Assembly: GCF_004634195.1 (NCBI RefSeq)
Contig: NZ_SKBP01000010.1
Location: forward strand, 1 to 64,000
Origin: Flavobacterium salilacus subsp. salilacus
Lineage (GTDB): Bacteria > Bacteroidota > Bacteroidia > Flavobacteriales > Flavobacteriaceae
Length of the DNA: 64,000 nt
Direction of reading: 5' to 3'
A program made the translations under genes and the position numbers. Shown piece by piece: positions 54,546 to 63,147 of the stretch. Position 1 is the first letter of the stretch. The number at the start of each line of letters is the position of its first letter. Below the pieces are notes generated by a model. The model was not told the origin of the DNA, did no database searches, and worked only from the letters and a program-made list of their open reading frames with translations.

Positions 54546-55079
54546 ATGAAGATGAAATATTGTATACTGCTAACGCTAATAATTATTCTTCAAAGCTGTG
54601 CTACTGTACCTGAAAGTAAAGTTGTGGATAGCGATTATGAAATAGCACAGCTTACTTTGGGTAATTTTACCAAATGGGACGAGTACCGATTGATGCAAGA
54701 ACCCAGCACTTCTACAACCGATGATTATTTGGAAGGTTTTGCAACAATGGAATTGATTGAGTTTCCTCAAAAGTTTCATTATAAAGGCTCTAATAAAGAA
54801 AAATGGAAGAAGCGTTTTTTTAATGATCCAGAAGTTAAGAAGAAGTTACGTGTTATAAAAGATTATGAGAGTATCCCTGTTACATCTGAAAGAGAAAAAA
54901 ATAAAATTTATATGTCAATGTCCCGACCCATATATTCAGAAGACGGAAAATATGCAGTAGTAATAGTTAATATGCTTTCTGATAATATTTTGTGGGGCGG
55001 AGGAGGAGATGGTTATGTATATGAAAAAATAAGTGGTAAATGGAAGTTACATTTAAAATTTGTACCCTATTTAACTTAA
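54546..55079 (+). CDS. Small lipoprotein paralogue 3 (candidate immunity, divergent)
   Basis: A 177-residue lipoprotein (MKMKYCILLTLIIILQSC; Cys 18). The most divergent array member: it still shows VVDSDYEIAQLTLGNFTKWD, YRLMQEPS, DDYLEGF and MSRPIYSEDGKYAVVIVNML, but the centre and the end (GDGYVYEKISGKWKLHLKF) differ. The KYAVV...G-W-K-L pattern is the link to the locus A lipoprotein at 16099. Ends before a terminator. Confidence 0.63.
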   Translation: MKMKYCILLTLIIILQSCATVPESKVVDSDYEIAQLTLGNFTKWDEYRLMQEPSTSTTDDYLEGFATMELIEFPQKFHYKGSNKEKWKKRFFNDPEVKKKLRVIKDYESIPVTSEREKNKIYMSMSRPIYSEDGKYAVVIVNMLSDNILWGGGGDGYVYEKISGKWKLHLKFVPYLT

Positions 55080-55086
55080 AATAACG

Positions 55087-55113
55087 AGCAGCTTTAATTA
55101 AGGCTGCTTTTTT
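55087..55113 (+). terminator. Terminator after paralogue 3
   Basis: AGCAGC and GCTGCT pair around a 10-nt loop, followed by a T run. Confidence 0.75.
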
Positions 55114-55135
55114 GTATGTATGTGTAAATTTAAGT

Positions 55136-55231
55136 ACAAGAGCAAATATTTTGAATACTTTACAAGCAGAACGTATAAACGAAGAATTCAATGGAGTTAC
55201 TCCGTCATACAGACCGGGTTCTTGTAATTAA
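55136..55231 (+). pseudogene. Displaced 3' fragment of the large lipoprotein gene
   Basis: In frame it reads TRANILNTLQAERINEEFNG then VTPSYRPGSCN and a stop, the same as the end of the gene at 51503-53350 apart from one residue (Ile to Thr) and some silent changes. No start or upstream coding sequence accompanies it. It is followed after 13 bp by paralogue 4, just as the intact gene is followed by paralogue 1. An orphan tail cassette or recombination remnant. Confidence 0.85.
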
Positions 55232-55244
55232 AATAAATATAAAA

Positions 55245-55796
55245 ATGAAAAAGTTATTAATTTTACTTTTATCCTCTTTGCTAATGGCTTGTTCAAGCAC
55301 AAAGCCTAAAGATAAATTTGTGAAATCAGATTATGAAATAGCTGAGAAACTATTGATATTAGTGCATTTCGATGATTGGAAAGAGTACGGATTGATTTCT
55401 GAACCTGACAATTATAATATTGATAAGTATTTAAATGGTTTTATGGTTGATACTTTAGATTTAAGGAATTATAAATTTGATTTTAAAAGTGATCGTAATG
55501 CCAAATGGGAGTATAAACATTTTAGTAACCAAAGTATACTCGACAAACTTAAAATAGTTGATAATTATGAAACGGCTAAAACTTTAGGTTTGGATGAAAA
55601 TGAAGTTTTAAAAAGTTTTATTAAAATTTCAAGACCTGTATATTCAACTGATGGTAAATATGCAGTAGTTTATTTTAATTATTTTTATAGAGTAATACAG
55701 CCATCTTTCTTGGAAAGCTACACTGCCATTTTCTTTAAAGAAAATGGCGAATGGACTATGATAAAATGGATATATACTCCTATTGATGATAAGTAA
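55245..55796 (+). CDS. Small lipoprotein paralogue 4 (candidate immunity)
   Basis: A 183-residue lipoprotein from ATG 55245 (MKKLLILLLSSLLMACSS), almost a copy of paralogue 1 over most of its length (LISEPDNYNIDKYLNGFMVD, SRPVYSTDGKYAVVYFNYFY, WTMIKWIYTPIDDK). Differences cluster at residues ~37-44 (LILVHFDD) and ~108-125 (ETAKTLGLDENEVLKSF). An upstream start at 55191 lies within the effector-tail fragment and is rejected. It would protect against a related but not identical effector if the immunity reading is right. Confidence 0.68.
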   Translation: MKKLLILLLSSLLMACSSTKPKDKFVKSDYEIAEKLLILVHFDDWKEYGLISEPDNYNIDKYLNGFMVDTLDLRNYKFDFKSDRNAKWEYKHFSNQSILDKLKIVDNYETAKTLGLDENEVLKSFIKISRPVYSTDGKYAVVYFNYFYRVIQPSFLESYTAIFFKENGEWTMIKWIYTPIDDK

Positions 55797-55824
55797 AAAG
55801 TAGCCTTAGACAAGGCTACTTTTT
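55795..55824 (+). terminator. Terminator after paralogue 4
   Basis: Same 13-bp stem and AGAC loop as at 53916. Confidence 0.88.
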
Positions 55825-55855
55825 ATTTTTTAGTAATCGAACTAACGAAACAATT

Positions 55856-56473
55856 ATGAAAAAACTTTTCTTAATTTATTTTTTGCTATTATCCTTACAG
55901 GCTTTTAGTCAAAATCAAAAAGATTTGCTTTTAGAACGCGACCATGCTATGGTTATAGAGCGTTTACAATTTATGGATTATCTTAATGATGCTACCATGA
56001 AACTAAAATGGCATATTAAAAAAGCAGGCGATACGTTACGAATGCCGTTTTATGCGTATTATAATGACTCCATAGTAGCGCGAAACCCTGTACCATCCAC
56101 AAATATATCGTCTTATTTAGATTATCAGCCTAATCAGGCTCCGCCCTCGGCAGGAGAGTTTACAATGAAGGTCTATAATACTAATGCCGCTACTTTATAT
56201 AACATAATTAAACGTTATGGGTATCCATCGACAAGTAAGTTAGATAAATATGAGAAGCGAGACCCACTTCGCAATGCAATTATCATCCTAATGGCTTCCA
56301 AAGCATGGAAAGAAATTCTCAGACCTGTAATAGAAACCGAGAATAATAATAAGAATTTAACGAAACATGAATATTGGTTTTGTGATTTAGCTTTTAAACA
56401 AGACTTATGGTGGGGGCAGGATGTAGATGAACATTTAAAAAGTTTGAAAAAAAAAGATGCAGATAAAAATTAA
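55856..56473 (+). CDS. Hypothetical exported protein at the end of locus B
   Basis: A 205-residue protein with signal peptide (MKKLFLIYFLLLSLQAFSQ). No domain recognised. Visible features: a helical region with ERLQFMDYLNDATMKLKWHI, a Pro-rich middle (NPVPSTNISSYLDYQPNQAP), and a C-terminal segment NAIIILMASKAWKEILRPVI, HEYWFCDLAFKQDLWWGQDV. Not a paralogue of the four lipoproteins upstream. Convergent to the FUSC gene. Confidence 0.6.
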   Translation: MKKLFLIYFLLLSLQAFSQNQKDLLLERDHAMVIERLQFMDYLNDATMKLKWHIKKAGDTLRMPFYAYYNDSIVARNPVPSTNISSYLDYQPNQAPPSAGEFTMKVYNTNAATLYNIIKRYGYPSTSKLDKYEKRDPLRNAIIILMASKAWKEILRPVIETENNNKNLTKHEYWFCDLAFKQDLWWGQDVDEHLKSLKKKDADKN

Positions 56474-56495
56474 CGTTTTCAAATAAGAAGAAAAT

Positions 56496-58715
56496 TTATT
56501 TCCCTAATTCTAATTGCTTAGTGGCTTTTACAATTTTTTCCGAAAGATTGTTAAGCCAAACCAGTTGCTCTATAATAAGCTGGGCTTCCTGCATTTTCAG
56601 TTTAAAAGTTTCCTCATCCGTTAATTGGCTTTCCTGTAGTTCACGTATGCGAATGTTTTTCAGTTCGGTAAATCGCGCCGCCAGTTCTTCTTTTTGTGCC
56701 AACTGTATTTCTTTAGCCTGCTCATCCATATTCAGTAGCGCTATGGTATAATTCAGGTTTCGGGCAACCGCCTGTACTACCACATTAAAGGCATCAGAGG
56801 CTTTTGTGGTATGATGCGACTGTATGTATGTACCTAATGATGCTAACGACGAAAGCAATGTATGGTTAAGCACCGCCAGTTTATACACTTGCAGTTGTTG
56901 CTTTTGTTTCGATTTTGGCTCTTGCGTCATCCTTTGGTAGGATGCCGTTAAGTTACCCACTTCAATAAAAGCGTTTTTACGCGCCACACGGTAGGAGGTA
57001 GGCACACTACCTTTTTTGTTGTACAGTAACGATATTTCTTCGAGATAGTTCCTGTTCGCTTCAATTGATTTTTTAATGAATACAGGCAGTTGAATAAACT
57101 CCCATGAGGGCCAAAAAAAGTAATTGGCAATAAAGGCAAGCCCTGCACCTATGGCGGTATCTACTATACGGTACTGTATTACCTGACTGATGTCGGGGTT
57201 GAGCATGCTATATACAAACACTACAAAAATAGTAACAAAAGTAGCCCCTATACGGTAGTTAATAGCCGTAAAGGCAAAGCCCAGCAGCATAAAAGCTATA
57301 GCTAAAATCGCAATAGCAACGGGCTGATGTATAACAGCCAGTAAACCAAAGGCAATAACACAGCCTATTACCGTGCCGGCAATACGCTGGTACGAGCGTT
57401 GTTTGGTAAGCCCATAGCCGGGGCGCATAATAACCACAATAGTCAGCAATATCCAATATACATTTTGAAGAGGAAATAGCGCGCCGATAATGAAACCTAT
57501 AGCTATGGTAATGGTAAGACGTAGTGAAAGCCTGAAAATGGTTGAGGAAAGGCTTAGGTTTTCTTTCAGGGTGTGCAAAGGATAGTATTCGGGAGAGAGG
57601 AATTTTTCCATATCCCTGTCGCGTCCCTGCATGTCCTTAACCCCTATATTTATCATAAAAGCACGTTCTATTACTTTTATTTTTTCAACCTGCTTTTCAG
57701 CATAATGTAGCATATTCGTCAGCAGATATACATCTTCAGCAATAGTTTTCTCTCCCTGCTCATTTTCATAATTACGTATTGCTTTTTCAAAAGCCTCCAG
57801 GTCATGCAGTAATTGATGCGAAGAAACATAAGGTCTTTTATTTTCCAGACTTTTTGAAATGTTTTTTAATGCAGCGGCAAGGTTATAGGCTAAATTTTGG
57901 TAAGTACTGATAACTTTGGGATGCTTACTGAATTTTTCATGCAGTTTACTATGGTCAAACGATGTGGAAAGTGCAAGTTCCAACACTTCTACCAGTGATA
58001 TAAAAATCAACAGCATCTTACGGCTACGGTTAGAGTTACCCGCATTAGACCCTTTGCGAAGCAGTACCTCTCTGAGGCTTTCGTGTATAGTGTTCAGCTC
58101 AACCTGCAAAAAAAGCTGTTTTTCAATAATTTTTTCCCTGTCGGTATCAATATCCCAAAGATGCCCCCGTTGCTTCATATATTTGCTTGTAAGCTTTAAA
58201 CATTCTACCATTTGCAACTCGGTATAGCGATACGGGTTCAGATAATTAAAAGTAAGCGATGTCAAGGTATAAATAAGTCCGCCCGCCCATACCAGTCCGC
58301 AATGAACCAGTATATCCCAGCCTTGATGTAAATGCCCGCTGGCAAGAGTGAGTGCGAGTAAACCCGAAAAGGAAACCATAGTAGCCCTCTGTCCGTAAAC
58401 CGATATCATAGAGAGGAAGAATACCAATAATACGATGATAGGGTAAAACAGGAAAGGCAAGTCTTGTAGCAAGTTAACCACCAGTGTGCACGATACAACA
58501 ATAAGCGAAGCAGTTAAAAGTCCGCGTATGCGGTGTGGTAGATTACTGGGAATATCAGACGGATAGATGAGCACGGCTCCTATAGCTACTGCAAATCCCA
58601 TTTGGAACAATCCGAATTGTGAAAGTATGATAACGGGCATTACTGCCGCAAATGTAACGATGAGGGCTTTGGTAAAATTAGTGCTGTCAGTAAATAGTTT
58701 TAATTTTTGTATCAT
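56496..58715 (-). CDS. FUSC family membrane protein (YccS/YhfK-like)
   Basis: A 739-residue inner-membrane protein starting at ATG 58715 after a -7 element. Two blocks of about five to six helices (residues ~15-155 and ~400-525) are each followed by a long cytoplasmic helical domain, the usual two-half layout of YccS/FUSC aromatic-acid exporter-like proteins. Signature stretches: QMGFAVAIGAVLIYPSDI, YWILLTIVVIMRPGYGLTKQ, RIAGTVIGCVIAFGLLAVIH. Transport substrate unknown. Its C-terminal end lies at the border of the accessory locus. Confidence 0.88.
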   Translation of the reverse strand: MIQKLKLFTDSTNFTKALIVTFAAVMPVIILSQFGLFQMGFAVAIGAVLIYPSDIPSNLPHRIRGLLTASLIVVSCTLVVNLLQDLPFLFYPIIVLLVFFLSMISVYGQRATMVSFSGLLALTLASGHLHQGWDILVHCGLVWAGGLIYTLTSLTFNYLNPYRYTELQMVECLKLTSKYMKQRGHLWDIDTDREKIIEKQLFLQVELNTIHESLREVLLRKGSNAGNSNRSRKMLLIFISLVEVLELALSTSFDHSKLHEKFSKHPKVISTYQNLAYNLAAALKNISKSLENKRPYVSSHQLLHDLEAFEKAIRNYENEQGEKTIAEDVYLLTNMLHYAEKQVEKIKVIERAFMINIGVKDMQGRDRDMEKFLSPEYYPLHTLKENLSLSSTIFRLSLRLTITIAIGFIIGALFPLQNVYWILLTIVVIMRPGYGLTKQRSYQRIAGTVIGCVIAFGLLAVIHQPVAIAILAIAFMLLGFAFTAINYRIGATFVTIFVVFVYSMLNPDISQVIQYRIVDTAIGAGLAFIANYFFWPSWEFIQLPVFIKKSIEANRNYLEEISLLYNKKGSVPTSYRVARKNAFIEVGNLTASYQRMTQEPKSKQKQQLQVYKLAVLNHTLLSSLASLGTYIQSHHTTKASDAFNVVVQAVARNLNYTIALLNMDEQAKEIQLAQKEELAARFTELKNIRIRELQESQLTDEETFKLKMQEAQLIIEQLVWLNNLSEKIVKATKQLELGK

Positions 58716-58733
58716 TCTTTTTCCCCGGTTGCA

Positions 58734-58741
58734 CAAAGGTA
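58734..58741 (-). promoter_or_regulatory. -7 element of the FUSC gene (TACCTTTG)
   Basis: Exact TAnnTTTG on the minus strand, 18 nt before the start at 58715. It lies inside an upstream extension of the reading frame (to 58757), which is therefore rejected. Confidence 0.6.
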
Positions 58742-58836
58742 GTAAATGGCAGGTCATTATTGTTTATAACCTGTAATTCTCACAAAAAATTAGCATTTGG
58801 TATCGAGCATCCTGAAGCGAATTATTTTTAATTTAC

Positions 58837-58844
58837 TATTTTTG
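58837..58844 (+). promoter_or_regulatory. -7 element of def (TATTTTTG)
   Basis: Exact TAnnTTTG, 63 nt before ATG 58908. Confidence 0.55.
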
Positions 58845-58907
58845 CGCACGATATTTGATAAATGTTTGAGGGCGGTGCTTTTAACCGAAATAATAAAAAG
58901 TAAAAAA

Positions 58908-59495
58908 ATGATATTACCTATAGTTGGATATGGCGACCCTGTATTACGCAAAAAGTGTGAAGAGATACCTAAAGACTATCCTGAGCTGAAAAAGCTTATA
59001 GCCGATATGTATGAAACAATGTATAATGCTTATGGTGTGGGGCTTGCGGCTCCGCAGGTAGGGATGCCGGTAAGATTATTTATAGTTGATACCGAAGCTT
59101 TTAGTGATGATAAGGAACTTAGTGAAGAGGAAAGAGAATTATTGGCAAACTTTTCGAAAACATTTATAAATCCTGTTATACTGAAAGAAGAAGGCGAGGA
59201 GTGGGGCTTTAACGAAGGTTGCCTCAGCATACCTGAAATCAGGGAAGATGTATATCGTCAGGAAAAAATTACTATAGAATATTATGATGAAGACTTTAAT
59301 AAACACACCGATGTTTATGACGGTTTGATAGCCAGAGTAATACAGCATGAGTATGACCATATAGAGGGCATACTGTTTACTGATAAAATATCATCATTAA
59401 AAAAACGTTTGATACAAAAGAAACTTCAAAATATAATGGAGGGTAAAACAAAACCGGATTATAAAATGAAATTTGCTGCCAAAAAAGGCAGATAA
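58908..59495 (+). CDS. def: Peptide deformylase
   Basis: A 195-residue metalloenzyme removing the formyl group from nascent N-termini. All three family motifs: GVGLAAPQVG (G-motif), EGCLSIPE (metal Cys) and QHEYDHIEG (HExxH-type with both His ligands). ATG 58908 gives the canonical MILPIVGYGDPVLRKKCEEI start; a TTG-initiated extension from 58797 would cross the promoter. Followed by DUF5606 and mazG on the same strand. Confidence 0.96.
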   Translation: MILPIVGYGDPVLRKKCEEIPKDYPELKKLIADMYETMYNAYGVGLAAPQVGMPVRLFIVDTEAFSDDKELSEEERELLANFSKTFINPVILKEEGEEWGFNEGCLSIPEIREDVYRQEKITIEYYDEDFNKHTDVYDGLIARVIQHEYDHIEGILFTDKISSLKKRLIQKKLQNIMEGKTKPDYKMKFAAKKGR

Positions 59496-59551
59496 TTTTT
59501 GTTTTTAAGTTCAAACATTAGATATTTGTCACCCTTTAAAAAAATCGCATA

Positions 59552-60007
59552 ATGAGTATAGAAAAAATATTAGCTATTTCCGGAAAGCCGGGACTATATG
59601 CCTTGAAAGTACAAACACGTACGGGTTTTGTTGCAGAGTCATTAATAGACGGAAAAAAAATAACAGTAGGATTGCGCAGTAATGTGAGCCTTTTATCCGA
59701 AATATCCGTTTATACCTATGATGGCGAAAAGCGTTTATCAGAGGTTTTTAGTGCCATAGCCGAAAAAGAAGATGAAGGTCCTGCCATATCCCACAAAGAA
59801 GATAATGAAACGCTGACTGAGTATTTCCGTGAGGTAATGCCCGAGTTTGATGAAGACAGGGTATATGCTTCTGATATTAAAAAGATACTAAACTGGTATA
59901 ATATGCTACAGGCAAAAGAGCTTATATCTAAAGAATCGTTAAAAGCTGACGGGGCAAATGAAAATAATGCTCCGGCTGATGATGAAGCTCCGAAAACTGA
60001 AGAATAA
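59552..60007 (+). CDS. DUF5606 domain-containing protein
   Basis: A 151-residue soluble protein: MSIEKILAISGKPGLYALKV, FVAESLIDGKKITVGLRSNV, LTEYFREVMPEFDEDRVYAS and a helix with DIKKILNWYNMLQAKELI, then an acidic tail. The fold is unknown, possibly SH3-like at the start. A regular neighbour of def and mazG in Flavobacteriaceae as I recall; role unknown. Confidence 0.88.
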   Translation: MSIEKILAISGKPGLYALKVQTRTGFVAESLIDGKKITVGLRSNVSLLSEISVYTYDGEKRLSEVFSAIAEKEDEGPAISHKEDNETLTEYFREVMPEFDEDRVYASDIKKILNWYNMLQAKELISKESLKADGANENNAPADDEAPKTEE

Positions 60008-60086
60008 AAAAACAATATCTTGCTAATAATAATTATCCTGCCTGTACTTTTAACTGGCAGGATTTTTTATTTTTACAAAAAAACGA

Positions 60087-60860
60087 ATGAACACACGACA
60101 GCAGCAACTTGACGCTTTTAACAGGTTATTGGAGATAATGGACGACTTGAGGGAAAAATGCCCTTGGGACAAGAAGCAAACCTTGCAAACCCTGCGCCAC
60201 CTGACGATTGAGGAGACCTATGAACTGGGCGATGCGATACTTGATAATGATTTGCAGGAGGTGAAAAAGGAGCTGGGTGATATATTATTGCACATTGTTT
60301 TTTATGCCAAAATAGGCAGCGAAACAGACGATTTTGACATTGCTGATGTGGCTAACGAAATTTGCGAAAAATTGATACACCGCCACCCGCATATATATGG
60401 TGATGTACAGGTAGAAAATGAAGAGCAGGTAAAGCAAAACTGGGAAAAACTAAAGCTGAAAGAAGGTAAAAAATCAGTATTGGAAGGTGTGCCCAAAAGC
60501 CTGCCTGCGCTGGTTAAAGCCAGCCGGATACAGGATAAAGCTAAAGGTGTAGGCTTCGATTGGGAAGAACCGCACCAGGTGTGGGATAAAGTGCAGGAAG
60601 AGTTACAGGAGTTTCAGGATGAAGTAAGAGAGGGTAATCAGGAAAAAATTGAAGCTGAGTTTGGCGATGTGCTCTTTTCTATGATTAACTATGCCCGATT
60701 TTTAAATATTAACCCTGAGGATGCGCTGGAACGTACTAACAAGAAGTTTATAAAACGTTTTCAGTATTTGGAAAGTAAAGCGGGCGAATTGGGTAAGCCC
60801 CTTGCTGATATGACTCTTGCCGAAATGGATGTTTTTTGGAATGAAGCTAAAAAATTGTAA
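60087..60860 (+). CDS. mazG: Nucleoside triphosphate pyrophosphohydrolase MazG
   Basis: A 257-residue NTP-PPase with two MazG repeats. First: LREKCPWDKKQTLQTLRHLT, EETYELGDAILDNDLQEVKK, ELGDILLHIVFYAKIG. Second: EEPHQVWDKVQEELQEFQDE, EAEFGDVLFSMINYARFLNI. The EExxE-x12-28-ExxD metal motif is intact in both. Hydrolyses NTPs to NMP and PPi for pool clean-up. Followed by a bidirectional terminator. Confidence 0.95.
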   Translation: MNTRQQQLDAFNRLLEIMDDLREKCPWDKKQTLQTLRHLTIEETYELGDAILDNDLQEVKKELGDILLHIVFYAKIGSETDDFDIADVANEICEKLIHRHPHIYGDVQVENEEQVKQNWEKLKLKEGKKSVLEGVPKSLPALVKASRIQDKAKGVGFDWEEPHQVWDKVQEELQEFQDEVREGNQEKIEAEFGDVLFSMINYARFLNINPEDALERTNKKFIKRFQYLESKAGELGKPLADMTLAEMDVFWNEAKKL

Positions 60861-60863
60861 ATA

Positions 60864-60890
60864 AAAAAACGGCTTTTAAAGCCGTTTTTT
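60864..60890. terminator. Bidirectional terminator
   Basis: AAAAAACGGCTTT and AAAGCCGTTTTTT form an almost loop-less palindrome between the convergent mazG and DUF349 genes. Confidence 0.88.
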
Positions 60891-60893
60891 TAT

Positions 60894-63002
60894 TTATTCC
60901 TGATTTCCTTGATTGAAACTTCTTATTTGTTTTAATTTTTCTTTCCAGGTTTTAAGTTCTTCTTTATGACGTTCGATATTTTTATGAACCTCTTTTACAA
61001 AAGGATTATCTGCTTTAGCGTTGGATATAAACTGAATATTATTTTCTAACTGCAATATCTCGCTTTGCACTTCATCAATCTTACGCATTATAAAAATCTG
61101 TTCGTTTTCCAGTTTGCGGCTGTCTTCATTTTCTGCAAGGTGCTCTAAACGGTTGCTGAATTTTACCATTTCGGTTTCCTTTTTAGAAAGGCTGAGTTTA
61201 TCAAAAAGCGCATCCAGTATTTTGTTGAATTTACCTTCAATATGCCTTCTTGCCTGTGGTACGCGCCCTATCGTCTTCCAGTTGTCTATATGCTGTTTAA
61301 TGGCATCAAGATCTGTTTTATGATCGCCTGTAAGTTCAAAATCTTTTAAAGACTCAAGATATTCTTTTTTCTTTTCAAAGGCTTCGAGCTCTTCTTTATT
61401 CGCTTCGTTGCGGTGTGCATGCAGCTTATCAAAATAGTGGTTACATGCCGCTTTAAACTCTTTCCATAACGAGTCGGAATATTTCCTTGGTACATGACCA
61501 ATTTTTTTCCAGTCGTCCTGTATTTGCTTCATTACAGGGGTAGTTTCTGCAAAATCATCACTATCTTTCAGCGACTGTGCTTTTTCTACAAGAGCCTGCT
61601 TTTTATTCAGGTTTTCCTGCTGATCTCTTTTTATTTCTTTATAAAAATTATTTTTAACGCTGTTAAAGTTTCTTACAGCTGCTTTAAAAGCTCCCCAAGT
61701 AGCCTCATTTACTTCAATAGGCACTTTTCCGGCATTAAAGAATTGATTGCGTAATGCTTCAATTTTTTGGATTTGCCCCTGCCAACCGCTATGACTGCTT
61801 ACAGGCTCTTGAGCAATAGCGTCTATTTGAGCTATAATCTCTTTTTTCCTTTTCAGGTTCTCTTCTTCTCGCTCTCTTATGGTAGCGTTATAGGCTTCAC
61901 GCTTATCATGAAGCTGCTTGGTTAAATCGCTGAAACGGTTCCATATTTCTTCACGGTGTTCACGCGATACAGGTCCTATTTCCTCTTTCCACATTTTGTG
62001 TAAAGACTGCAACTCGCGGAAAGCCTTAACAATATCCTCTTCTTGCAGTAACTCTTCAACGCGTGCAACAATCTTTTCTTTTTGTTCCAGATTATGTTTG
62101 AAGTCCATATCTCTGGTTTCTCTGTCCAAATGCAAATGATCGTAAAAACGCTCCATGTGGAAATGGAAGTTATTCCAAACGTGGTTGTATTTATCTCTCG
62201 GAATTGCTCCTGCATTTTTCCACCTTTCGCGCAGCTCGTTTACGTGCTTAATAGCATCTTTCATACTTTCATCGCTCTCAACAAGGTTTTTCAGTTCCTC
62301 AATAATAGCAAGTCTGTTTTCTAAGTTACCTTTAAGGTCGTTTTGTACTTTTTTAAAGTGGCTGTTTTTCCTGTCTTTGTATTGGTAGTAAATTTCATCA
62401 AATTTACTTTTTAGCGGAAAGTTAAAGTCAAACCCCGAAGCATCGCCATCATTATCATGGCTGTACTCTTCTTTTTTCTCTTCTATATAATCGTTATACT
62501 TAGCGTAAAACTCTTTTTTAATATCTTCTATATGGTCTTTAACCGACATTACTTTTTCGGCTGTGGCAAATTTTTCCAGCTCAGCGGTAAGCTCTTCCAT
62601 CGAGAGCGATTCATAATTCAGTTCAGGAAGTTCATGCCTGCCTGATGTTGAATCATCTTCACCCTCTTCGGCATTACTGTCCTCAATATCGTCTATAGCA
62701 GTGCGCTCTTTAGGTGCTTCCTGCTCAGGTTGCTGTATTGCCTCTGCTTCATTCTCAGCAACTTTTTTAACCTCTTCTTTTACTTCGTCTGCTTCTTTTC
62801 CTGCATTCAATACTTCTTCGGGAGCAAAAGGTAACTGCCCTTCGGTTTCATGAATTTTTTTAATATCCTCTATATCGTCAGGCACATCGCTGTTATCCAC
62901 AACTTTATTAGCGGGCGAATAGCCGTTCTCGAAGGTATCGCCGGCTCCTGTAATCAAGTCTCCATCTGCGTTTTGCAGGTTATCATTCTTTTCTTCTAAC
63001 AT
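60894..63002 (-). CDS. DUF349 domain-containing coiled-coil protein
   Basis: A 702-residue cytoplasmic protein. The first ~150 residues are acidic and low complexity. Then about six DUF349 repeats of ~75 residues, recognisable by phrases like LRERWKNAGAIPRDKYNHVW, LHKMWKEEIGPVSREHREEI, IQDDWKKIGHVPRKYSDSLW and IDNWKTIGRVPQARRHIEGK, with coiled coils between. A highly charged helical tail ends the protein. No enzymatic motif. Upstream of it on the same strand lies aroE. Confidence 0.92.
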   Translation of the reverse strand: MLEEKNDNLQNADGDLITGAGDTFENGYSPANKVVDNSDVPDDIEDIKKIHETEGQLPFAPEEVLNAGKEADEVKEEVKKVAENEAEAIQQPEQEAPKERTAIDDIEDSNAEEGEDDSTSGRHELPELNYESLSMEELTAELEKFATAEKVMSVKDHIEDIKKEFYAKYNDYIEEKKEEYSHDNDGDASGFDFNFPLKSKFDEIYYQYKDRKNSHFKKVQNDLKGNLENRLAIIEELKNLVESDESMKDAIKHVNELRERWKNAGAIPRDKYNHVWNNFHFHMERFYDHLHLDRETRDMDFKHNLEQKEKIVARVEELLQEEDIVKAFRELQSLHKMWKEEIGPVSREHREEIWNRFSDLTKQLHDKREAYNATIREREEENLKRKKEIIAQIDAIAQEPVSSHSGWQGQIQKIEALRNQFFNAGKVPIEVNEATWGAFKAAVRNFNSVKNNFYKEIKRDQQENLNKKQALVEKAQSLKDSDDFAETTPVMKQIQDDWKKIGHVPRKYSDSLWKEFKAACNHYFDKLHAHRNEANKEELEAFEKKKEYLESLKDFELTGDHKTDLDAIKQHIDNWKTIGRVPQARRHIEGKFNKILDALFDKLSLSKKETEMVKFSNRLEHLAENEDSRKLENEQIFIMRKIDEVQSEILQLENNIQFISNAKADNPFVKEVHKNIERHKEELKTWKEKLKQIRSFNQGNQE

Positions 63003-63147
63003 TTTGTAAATGCTTAAGGTTTATACTGCTTTAATGTCGAAAGATAGTAAAGGCAACTTAAAATTCAAAGGAAAAGATTAATTTACATAGAATTTCACAT
63101 TTTTTTAATGTAAAAAGCAGTAAATTGTTAAAAGTATAACTTCCAAA

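Larger units (their letters stand above)
55136..55824 (+). repeat. Direct repeat unit, copy 2 (tail fragment, small lipoprotein, terminator)
   Basis: Second copy of the unit at 53254-53945. It begins abruptly at ACAAGAGCAAATATTTTG, giving one duplication boundary, and includes the identical terminator. Confidence 0.85.
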
